From the NCBI GenBank assembly GCA_028564925.1, contig CM053029.1, positions 39,126,253-39,190,252 of the forward strand: a stretch of 64,000 nucleotides of DNA, in the 5' to 3' direction. Positions within the stretch are counted from its first letter, which is position 1; each line of letters starts with the position of its first letter. The DNA comes from Lithobates sylvaticus (Eukaryota > Chordata > Amphibia > Anura > Ranidae). Positions 45,852 through 57,800 of this stretch are shown in pieces. The notes under the pieces are model-generated. The model saw nothing but the letters and a program-made list of their open reading frames with translations, had not been told where the DNA came from and made no database searches. Position numbers and translations under genes: made by a program.

Positions 45852-48800
45852 TTTTAGCAGAGGAAATATAGATTGAGAAAAGATAGATTATATATTGTAT
45901 AATGTGAAAGATGATGTTACACTGAGTAAATAGATACCTAACATGTCACGCTTTAAAATTGCGTCTGCTCGTGGAATGGCGGCAAACTACGGTGGTTAAA
46001 ATTCTCCATAGGTGACGCTTTCAACGCCTTTACAGGTTACCAGTTTAGAGTTGAACAGGACATCCGGTGCTAGAATTATTGCTCTCGCTCTGCCGTTCAC
46101 GACAATAACTCACATGTGTGGTGCGATCACCGTTTACATATGCGTGCGGGGGGTAACGTATGCGTTCGCGTTTGCACGTAAGCACAGTGGGACGGGGGCG
46201 CTTTACATTTTTTATTTTATTTATTTAATACAAAAATATATCCCTTGTGATAGCAAGGGCCGTGACAGGTCCTCTTTATGGAGAGATTTGGGGTCTATTA
46301 GACCCCATATCCCTCCTCTGGCCTCCCATGTAGCCTACTTTCATGGTCGCTGGTGGCCAGGTAAACAAAGGGGCGTAACTGGAAAGGACAAACTACTCGT
46401 TGCTCCTAGTTTCCAGGGTTACAGAGCAGGGAACGATGTCAGTTCCTCTCTCTCTGTACAGGCCTCTGCAATGGGACCGGAGAGCCTGGGAGAGGCGGCG
46501 ACGGCAGCGGGAGTGGGTGGTACCCCCTTCTGCCACCTGCTGAATTAATCGAGTGGCTAATTAGCCATTGAGATAACTTCTGGCAGATTGGGAATTGCCG
46601 GCTGAAAATATCGATACCGGGGTGATGCCTGTAGGTGCAGCTACCATCCCGATATGACTACTGAAACTGGAGGACATCCATGTACGCCTGTCAGAAACCA
46701 TGAAATCAGACTGTGACAGAAGTACAGTTAAATCACACTTGTTTAATAATAAAATAATAAAGAACAAATGTAGTCAAAACCTAGCCAAAGTTCAGTAACC
46801 GGAACAGATAGTCAGCCGAGCCAAAAGTCAGGGATCAATGTAGTGGAACAGCAAGCAGGATCTGGAGCCAGAAGGGATGTCAGCAAAGTAAGTATTGAAT
46901 AGGATAGCAGGAGATAGTTTCTGTGATGTTGACTAAGGCGAAGGCAGAGATCCTCTGGACTGGACGGCTTAAGTAGGCAGGTCTGACGAGCAGGATATCA
47001 TCATTAGCGGAGTAACTGTGGAGAGATAGGAGCTGGCAATTAGCCGACAGCTGAGCGGCCAGCTCAGAGAAGGAAGGGCTGAGCCCAGCCCTGACAATGC
47101 CCTGCCGGAGGGAAGTAATTAACTAGGAGGGTGCCGACGTGGAGAGAACCCTTCCCAGGTTGATATACATACATGAAGAGAAGAAAACCCAAACACCTCA
47201 CTCCAAAGAGAGCCCAGGTGTCAGACAATTGAAAGCAGCTTTAGCCCGGCTCCATCCAGGATGCATTTCGCTCCGTCTACAGGTTTTTAGTCATGACTAA
47301 GCCCTGTGGACGGGACGAAACGCGTATTAGGTTTTATTCTCTTCAAATGCAGAACATGATATTATAAGCTGTTATATTGCTCTTATTGAACAGATAAAAA
47401 CAAATCACTTTTAATGGAATATTTAACAGACCAAAAGGGAGCAAATAGGAGAGGTTTATAGTTGAGGTTTACATACATGTTAATGTTATCTAATATGGCC
47501 TTTTTCCTGAGTGCCCCTTTTAATAAACCAATTATAAGTATCATTTTTTTAGCTTTGACTTCAAAATGAAGGTATTACGCTTTGCTCAATTTAATCGGCT
47601 TATGAACTTTGACTGGTTCGTACCATAAAGTATTATCTTATTCTGGGGAATTGCGGCAATAAAACCTCACTGTAATTACTCTTACACAAGTAAATAGCTG
47701 TAGAGTTCATTATGCCGGGTAGAGGAAGTGAGCCTCTGCTCAAATAAAATAACATTTGATAATGAAGTCTGTAAATATGGATTGTAAAAATAAAAAAATA
47801 AATTACTGCGCTACTTGATATGGTGAGCAAAGCAGCTAACACTACAATTAGACAAATTGTGAAGGTATAGGACAGTGATGGCGAACCTTGGCACCCCAGA
47901 TTTGTTTTGGAACTACATTTCTCATAATGCTCATGCACTCTGCAGTGGAGTTGAGCATCATGGGAAATGTAGTTCCAAAACATCTGGGGTGCCGAGGTTC
48001 GCCATCACTGGTATAGGATTTTGATAAAGTACAGCGCTAATTCAATAATGCATGTGTAAAGTAGACATGTGCAATTTGTTTTGTTCTGAAGTCGTTTTTT
48101 AATGAATTTCAACAAATTCATCAATTCGGAAACATCCGAATTAACGAAAAACCTGTTTAACCAATTATTCTAAATATTCGTAAATTTGAATATATTAGAC
48201 AATGTGTAAATTTGAAGATTCAAAAATTCGTAAACTCGAAAATTTGAAAATCCAGAAGTTCAGAAATTTAAAAAAAAATTTAAAAGTCGGAAATTCAGAA
48301 ATTCAGAAATTCGAAAATCTGAAAATCTGAAATAATAACTAATGTAGTACCTATAATGTTCATTAAATAAAATTGTTGGGACTTTACTTTATATGAGACA
48401 ACGACTGCTACAAGGTTCGTATGTCTCCATCCCTGAATCATATAGAAAAAAGAGGAGCAAGGGGAATGGGGGAATATTGGGACTTTATATGAAGCACAAC
48501 ACCAGAACCAAATGAATCAATTAGTAGATACTGTTTAACCACTTAAGGACCAGGCCTATTTTTCAAACTTGTTGGTTTACAAGTTAAAATAATTTTTTTT
48601 TGCTAGAAAATTACTTAGAACACCCAAACATTATATATTTTTTCCTAACACCCTAGAGAATAAAATGGGCGTCGTTGAAAATACTTTCTGTCACACCGTA
48701 GTTGCACAGCGGTCTTATAAGCACACTTTTTTGGGAAAAAATACACTTTTTTAATAAAAAAATAAGACAGTAATGTTAGCCTAATTAATTTTTATATTAT

Positions 48801-51800
48801 GAAAGATGATGTTAAACCGAGTAAATTGATACCCAACATGTCATGTTTCAAAATTGCGCCCGCTCGTGGAATGGCGACAAACTTTTACCCTTAAAAATCT
48901 CCATAGGCGACGTTTAAAAAATTCTACAGGTTGCATGTTTTGAGATACAGAAGAGGTCTAAGGCTAGAATTATTTCTCTTACTTGATTAACGATCATGGT
49001 GATACCTCACATGTGTGGTTTGAACACCGTTTTCATACTTCAAACTATTGCCACCTTCTTGCCCAATGCAGCCCAATGACCGATAGCCCATTATTTCCAG
49101 AACCTGTTCCACACCATATACTGTATACCTTCCAACAGTCCGACATTCACGAGCCAGATACCCCTGCCACAGATGCCCACCAGTGACACCTCACACGTGG
49201 GCGGCCCGCCACAGCCGCAAGACCCGCTGGAGACCCTCCTGCAGCCCCAGGAACCACATGTCTATGCCCACCGCTGACAAATGTACCACGTCTCCCCTCA
49301 AATACAGGCCATTGTCTCCTTCCAAATCGCAGTGGCGAACTACCAGCCCCCCATTGCGGACAACAAATTTTACCACCGCCTTGCTTACCTTAATGCTGGC
49401 CTTGTTGATCTGATCAACAGACCAAGCCCCCCACCAAGCTGCCCTGCCAATGATATCTGACCAGACTATGACAGTATCTGGAAAAGCCGACCTCAAGCGA
49501 AAAAAATCCCACTTAATATCTTGAATGAGTTCCCTGGATTCCCTGATACTGAGGTAATTGCCCCCAATGTGTATAAGCAGCACATCAGGATGCCTGTCCA
49601 TTCTAGCATACCGCTGAATTTCTGGTAGCACTCAAGACCACAACATACCTGGTATCCAAATCCATCGTACCGTTGCTTCCCCCCCGGGAGAAACCCAGCT
49701 GCCTGCCTTCCAGCCTGACCAAAGCCCTCTTAGCCCCCCAGTGAACATAGGAATGATCCTGGATCCACATCAAACACACCGGGCCTGAAAAACAGAAACA
49801 CAAAAGGACCATAGACAAAACAAGACCCAATACACCATACACACAAACCCCACATTTTAGGATCCCACCAGACCAGTACAGTCACCTACAGAAATAAATA
49901 AACAGACAACACCAGACAACCGAAATCGATGAGATTCCCAACAACCAATGCGCTGAAGGATCTGGTCGCTTAAGCCCCAACACACTGCCTCTGTAGCCGC
50001 CCCTATCCTGAATGAATGTGAAGAATAGTCCCTCAGAGAGAACCCTCCCACCTCCAAGCATTTTTTGAACACAGACCCAAACTGGTACCTAGACAACGCT
50101 GACCCATCCTTGTGGATCAAAAAACAGCCAGGCCCGACAGGCCGTAACCCCACCCAATCCCTAATCACTGGTACAGAGCCAAGCCCGCCACCGCACCAAG
50201 TACCAACCTGGCCCCTTTTTCCATCTGATCAGTTTTTGCCTTACGAATGAGCAGCATAGCAGTATCGCCCTGTACTGATACATCCGAGACATCCAAACCC
50301 CCAACCACTGATTTGGAAAGGCTGACGAATTCCCCCACCTGTAATGCCCAAAAGCTGTCCTGAACAACTATACCTCAAAAGGAGAAAAACAGACACTGGG
50401 CTACACTCCCGCCAATACTTCTAACATACCCAAAGACACCGGTCGCCAGCAATCAGGCCCACCTCGCCCTTTTCTGTAACACTGCAAAGCCTTGCGTACT
50501 ATAAAAGCCTTTATAACATCCTTCACCGGACCTAATTTAAACAAAAAGACCTGCCATCTTACTGTTTACTGAAGCAACAGACACCCCCTCCTCGCAGTTC
50601 TTACCTAGGAAATAAAGCAACGCATTTAGACTGTCCTCGTCGCTGGAACAACACCCAAAACTACTTACCAGCTCGTGTCACTCCCGCCATACCCGGTCGC
50701 AAATCTGCCAAGTAGCTTCCGCTACTGACCGCCGAACCAACAACATCACGGTGTCAAAACAAGATCCCACAAACGACTGGGGCATGTGACTCCAAGCCAC
50801 TCCGCCTCCGGTGCCAGCTCCCGGAATCTGTCCCACTGTAGACAAGAAAGCACATCAGCTACCTCATTCTCAACCCCTGGGATATGAACAGCAAACACAA
50901 AAATATTCAATTGCAAACACAACAACACCAAATGACGCAGCAAACGGACCACAGGCAAGGAAGATGCCGACAGGGAATTAATGCCATGTACCACCCCCAG
51001 ATTGTTGCAATGAAAATGAACCCGCCGGTTCCTGAAATCCGACCCCCAAAGCTCCACGGCTAGCACTATGGGAAACAGCTCTAACAACATCAGGTTCCAA
51101 ATGAGATTGGACCCCAATAACGCCTCCGGCCACTGGTCCGCACACCACCGACTGTTGAAGTAAGCCGCATAAGCCACCGACCCCACAGCATCAGTGAAAA
51201 GCTCCAGCTCCGCTGCCTGGACCGCAGGCCCCAGCCAAAAAGACCTGCCGTTGTACTGCTCCAAAAACATATCCCACACCCGCAAATCCTCCCGATATTC
51301 CCGACTAATACAAACAAAATGATGTGGGGCCTTGACCCCTGCAGTGGCGACCACCAAGCGTCTACAAAACACTCATTGGCATGATGCGACACGCAAAGTT
51401 GAGCTTTCCCAACAATGACTGCAACTGCCTCAACTGCACCTTGGAACGTCGGACAACCTCGGCCACAGTCCTACGAAGCTTATTGCTCGGCAAATGGCAC
51501 TCCATCAAAGTGGTATCAATGATGATTTCCAAAAACTTCAACACTGTAGTAGGCCCCTCCGCCTTGTCTTGTGCCAACGGAACCACAAAGACTTGAAAAA
51601 TATGTTGTAATGTGGCCAACAAAATGAGACAGGACCGATCTCCTGGAGGGCCTATAACCAAGATATCCTCCAGATAGAGCAAAATAGAACTAAGGCCGGA
51701 CAAGTACCTAATGACACATTCCAGAAAGGAACTGAACATCTCAAAATAAGAACAGGAAATGGCGCAGCCCATTGCTAGGCACCTGTCAACAAAATACTTC

Positions 51801-54800
51801 CCTTCCCAACGACAACCAAACAAGCAAACACTTTATCAGGATATAATGTACTATGGTGGCATTGTATAACGTGTAGGACTGTCACCACCAAACAATGCCC
51901 ATAAAAAGAGCAGTAATCCACACCCACTATTTACAGTGGATTTCTGTGTGTACCACTGTAAATTTGGGCCCCCACTCTCATTTCCTCAGGTGGGACCCAG
52001 TATCCCAGTCTGACTCTTATGCCACACTTAAGTTGTATAGAAGATGATAGGTAACTCCAAGGACAAAAAGAAGCTGATGATGAAAATAGTTCACCATATG
52101 TTACATATGTCATAGACTGAGATGAAATCATAGATCTTTATATCCTCTACCTGGAATCACCTCCTACCCCCTTTATATTATCCCTTACCCAACAAAAATG
52201 TCCATGAACCTGCCACCAATCCATCTCCTCCCTTCAACTCATAGTTATTCCTTATTTGCTTTTGCAGAGAGAGGGTAAAAACTGAGACAGATAAATTAAA
52301 AAAAAGGAAGACAAAGAGAGAAAGAGGATGAGATAGAAAGAACCTTGCACAAACAGTTTGGCAATGGCAGCTCTTAAATTGTTACCCTGACAAGTTCCCC
52401 TTTAAAATATACACTTACAATAAAGACAGATAAACCAGTAGGTTTGATGATTGTACCTCCCAGGATTTAATGCTTACTTCCACATCTTGTTCAGGTCAAA
52501 TTTCCAGAAATGTTGCAATGCCTCCTACTCAATGATTGTGACACAGGAGAACACTCCGATGGGACATACTATTCACTACGAGGCAGAAAAACGAACCAAA
52601 AATATCACTGAGAGACTTTATAATCTCTTTCCAAAGGTGAGTGTGGGAGGGAAATTTTCTGAAGGCAAACTGGATTTTTACACACACAGGAGCATACTGG
52701 GAGATAGGAATCCACAAAACGTTTTAAAAGTGCATTCAAACACATTAAATGAAGCCCCTTAAGTAAGGAAAGTTCATCAACCAATTCCACAGCACATACA
52801 AACATATAGAAAGAATCCTTAATCGATATTGGACTATGTTGTTGGGTGAGGCCCAGCTGGGCCGACTATTGCCAAAAAGGCATAGAATAGTGTATCGCAA
52901 GGCACCAAATATAAAACAGAAAATTGTACCCAGTAAAACAAAACATCCAAAAAGACTCCTCTGTACTAGTGGTAATATGTTTGGTACTTTAATCGTTATG
53001 TAAGAAAGGGAAATGTCTGACCTGTAAGTTTGTCACCTACAGACAAATGTCAATTTCCAACAAAGGCACTACTTCTCACATCACATCTTACACAACTGTT
53101 CCACCAATTTCATAGTCTATTGTCCCATGTGTCCCTGTGGCTTATTTTATGTAGGGTTCTGCCCCCTCCCTCCGCCCCCCTTTACTCCACAGTCCCCCGC
53201 AGCTCTGCCCCCTCACTATCCTACCTTAACATAGGTGTACAGCAAAGCAGAGAGCTGGAGGCAGAACATCTCTGGACAGAAGGTGGGAGCGGGGGCTCCT
53301 GCCAGAATTAACTTTTCATATTAACCACTTCAGCCCCGGACCAATTGTCAGCTTAAGGACCAGAGGTCTTTTTTCAATTTCGCACTGCACTACTTTAACT
53401 GGTAATTGCGCGGTCATGCAATTTTGTAACGAAACGAAATTTGCGTCCTTTTCTTCCCACAAATAGAGCTTTCTTTTGATGGTATTTGATTGCCTCTGTG
53501 ATTTTTATTTTTTGCGATATAAACGGAAAAAAAAAAAAAAAAGAGCGAAAATTTTGAAAAAAAAAGAGATTTTCTACTTTTTGTTATAAGAAAAATCTAA
53601 TAAACTCAATTTTAGTCAAACATTTGGGCCAAAATGTATTCAGCCACATGTCTTTAGTAAAAAAAATGCCAATAAGCGTATATTTATTGGTTTGCGCAAA
53701 AGTTATAGCGTCTACAAACTAGAGTACATTTTCTGGAATTTACACCGCTTTTAATTTATGACTGCCTATTTCATTTCTTGAGGTGCTAAAATGGCAGAGA
53801 AGTACAAAACCCCCCCAAATGACCCCATTTTGGAAAGTAGACACCCCAAGCTATTTGCTGAGAGGCATGTTGAGCCCATTGAATATTTTTTTTTTTAGTC
53901 CCAAGTGATTGAATAAAGACAAAAATAAAAAAGAATTTTTTTTTTTTCTTCAAAAAGTTGTCACTAAATGATATATTGCTCACACATGCCATAGTTATAT
54001 GTGGAATTGCACCCCAAAATACATTTTGCTGCTTCTCCTGAGTATGGGGATACCACATGTGTGGGACTTTTTGGGAGCCTAGCCGCGTACGGGGCCCCGA
54101 AACCCAAGCACCGCCTTCAGGATTTCTAAGGGTGCAAATCTTTGATTTCACTCCTCACTACCTATCACAGTTTCGAAGGCCATAAAATGCCAAAATAGCA
54201 CAAAACCCCCCCAAATGACCCCATTTTGGAAAGTAGACACCCCAAGCTATTTGTTGAGAGGCATGGTGAGTATTTTACAGCTCTCATTTGTTTTTGAAAA
54301 TGAAGAAAGTAAAGAAAAAAACATTTTTTTTTTTTCTTTTTTCAATTTTCAAAACTTTGTGACAAAAAGCGACATCTGCAAAATACTCACAATACCTCTC
54401 AGCAAATAGCTTGGGGTGTCTACTTTCCAAAATGGGGTCATTTTGGGGGGGTTTTATGCCATCTGGGCATTCCATGGCCTCCGAAACTGTGATTGGCAGT
54501 GAGAAGTGAAATAAAAAAATTACTCCCTTAGAAAGCCTGAAAGCGGTGCTTGGTTTTTGGGGTTCCGTACGCAGCTAGGCTCCCAAAAAGTCCCACACAT
54601 GTGGTATCCCCGTACTCAGGAGAAGCAACAGAATGTATTTTGGGGTGTATTTCCACATATGCCCATGACATGTTTGAGCAATATATCATTTAGTGACAAC
54701 TTTTTGTAAAAAAAAAAATATATATATATTTTTTTTCTCATTATTCAATCTCTTGGGACAAAAAAAAAAAATATTTAACGGGCTCAACATTGCTCTCAGC

Positions 54801-57800
54801 AAATAGCTTGGGGTGTCTACTTTCCAAAATGGGGTCATTTGGGGGGGGTTTGAACTGTCCTGGCATTTTATGCACAACATTTAGAAGCCTATGTCACACG
54901 TCACCCACTCTTCTAACCACTTGAAGATAAAGCCCTTTCTGACACTTTTTGTTTACATGAAAACATATTTTTTTTTTGCAAGAAAATTACGTTGAACCCC
55001 CAAACACTATATATATTGTTAAAGCAAAGGCCCTACAGATTAAAATGGTGGGTGTTGCATTTTTTTTTTCCACACAGTATTTGCGCAGCGATTTTTCAAA
55101 CGCATTTTTTGTGGAAAAAATACACTTTTTTTTATTTTAATGCACTAAAACACACTATATTGCTCAAATTTTTGATGAAATAAAAAATATGATCTTAGGC
55201 CGAGTACATGGATACCAAACACGACATGCTTTAAAATTGCGCACAAACACGCAGTGGCGACAAACTACATACATTTTTAAAAGCCTTTAAAAGCCTTTAC
55301 ATGATACCACATTAGATTCACGGAGGAGGTCTACTGCTAAAATTACTGCCCTCGATCTGACCTTCGCGGTGATACCTCACATGCATGGTGCAATTGCTGT
55401 TTACATATGACGCCAGACCAACGCTTGTGTACGCCTTTGCGCAAGAGAAGGGGGGGCAGGGGTGCTTTTTTTTTTTTTTTTTTAGTTTTTTTTTTATTTA
55501 TTTAGCTTTTTTATTATATTTTAAACTGTTCCTTACATTTTTTTTCTTTGTTATGATTTTTATTGTTATCTCAGGGAATGTAAATATCCCCTATGATAGC
55601 AATAGGCAGTGACAGGTACTCTTTTTTTGAAAAAATTGGGGTCTATTAGACCCTAGATCTTTCCTCTGCCCTCAAAGCATCTGACCACACCAAGATTGGT
55701 GTGATAAAATGCTTTCCCAATTTCCCAATGGCGCGGTTTATATCCGGGAGGGGGGACATTCCCTCCCACTGCTTGTAAAAGCAGTCTAGAGGCTAATTAC
55801 CCGCTAGAATTGCTTTTACATGAACGCCGATCACTGGCTGAAAAGAATGATACCAAGATGATACCTAAACCTGCAGGCATCATTCTGGTATAACCATTCA
55901 AAGTCCAGCAACATACTGGACATATATTGTAATCTTTTTTTTTTTTCATGCAGCCTCTTGGCTGAACGAAAAAAAGAGATTGATTGGTGGGTATGCCCAC
56001 CATTAGAATACCTCCCTTCATCCACCCACTTCTAATGATGGGCATACATGCACCATTTATATATGCCGATGCATGGGGGCATCCTCCCGCAAAAGTTATG
56101 CCGTGTACACACGGTCGGAATTTCGACCGTATGTACGTGGCATTAGGAGCCAATCGCTCCTCCGCCCCCCCTGCTGCCCCCATGCTTCGGCACATATGCT
56201 CTTTTTTTTAACTGTGGTGGTGAAATCACCTCCTACAGCGTTGGAGTCGCGGCTTTATGTATCGTGGGAGCAAACGCTGTTGCTGTCAAGATAAATAAAT
56301 CCGCGCTGCAACTGAATGGCGCACCTGAAAACAAAAAAATGCTTAACACTAAAACACAGTAAACAAAATTACATACCTGAAAAGCAAGCATGATAAAACA
56401 TAATAAAACATTGCAGAATAGAATGGAGTAAAAAAAGAGCAACAATAGAGAGAGAATAGAGTGAGAGAGAGAACAATAAAACGACAACTATTTTTGTTTT
56501 TTTTATTTTTTTGAGATTCACAGGTAAAAAAGCTCCTGACTGTTAGCGACTGAATCAAAACGCTACCACAAAAAAAATGTTAGCGATCGCAGGGATCAGG
56601 CCTGACTCTGCGAACACTGCAATTATGTGTGCTTAGTGTTTTGTAAGTGACAGTGATCGATCGATACTGCACTTGGGTGGGCTGGGCTGGGCTGGGCGGA
56701 GGGGGAAAACGCAGGTGCTAGCAGGTATCTGGGCTGATCCCGCTAACAATGCGTTTTTTTGGAACCCTAAACTGCTGGGACGCTAGTATAGATCTGATCA
56801 GATCAGATATTGATCTGTTCAGATACTATACCACTAAGGGAGGTGTATGCTTTGTGCGTGGGTGTTTGCGGTACTGGCACTAACCTGGGGCGACGCAGAC
56901 CTTATTTGACCCTAAAACCTAATTGATATCACCCGCCGGGCGATCAGGGGGTTAAACCGTTATTGGGTAATAAATGGCGGGTGCCCTGACAGTATAAAAA
57001 ACAAGCTAACTAACCAGCGTCACCCGTAACAGTAATACAAAAAAAAACTGGCTACCTAGCGGCACCAGTGACACTAATGCAGCGATCAGAAAAACAATCG
57101 CTTAGTGACACTGGCAAAAGGGGGTGAAAGGGTTAACTAGGGGCAATCAGGGGGTTAAACCTTTATTAGGTAATATATGGGGGTACCTGACGCTATATAA
57201 AAACCTGACGGGGAACCTAAATAACGAAATAACTAACTGGCTAACCAGCGTCACCAGTGACATTTTTATACGGTGATCACTGGTGAAAGGGTTAACTCTA
57301 GGGGCAATCAGGGGGTTAAAACCTTTATTTAGGTTGTAATATGGGGGTACCTGACCTATAAACCTATTTATGAACCTATATAAACATGGCGGTTAACCTA
57401 AAAAAAAACTGGTTACCTAGCGACACTAATGCAGCGATCAGAAAAACGATCGCTTAGTGACACTGGCAAAAGGGGGTGAAAGGGTTAACTAGGGGCAATC
57501 AGGGGGTTAAACCTTTATTAGGTAATATATGGGGGTACCTGACGCTATATAAAAACCTGACGGGGAACCTAAATAACGAAATAACTAACTGGCTAACCAG
57601 CGTCACCAGTGACAGTTATACGGTGATTACTGGTGAAAGGGTTAACTCTAGGGGCAATCAGGGGGTTAAAACCTTTATTTAGGTTGTAATATGGGGGTAC
57701 CTGACCTATAAAACTATTTATGAACCTATATAAAACATGGCGGTTAAAATAAAAAAAAAAATGGTTACCTAGCGACACAATGCAGCGATCAGAAAAACGA

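Noticed and set aside
46012-46548. 178-codon frame
   Set aside because: Internal to a TTAA-type element with matching decayed copies; no known domain.
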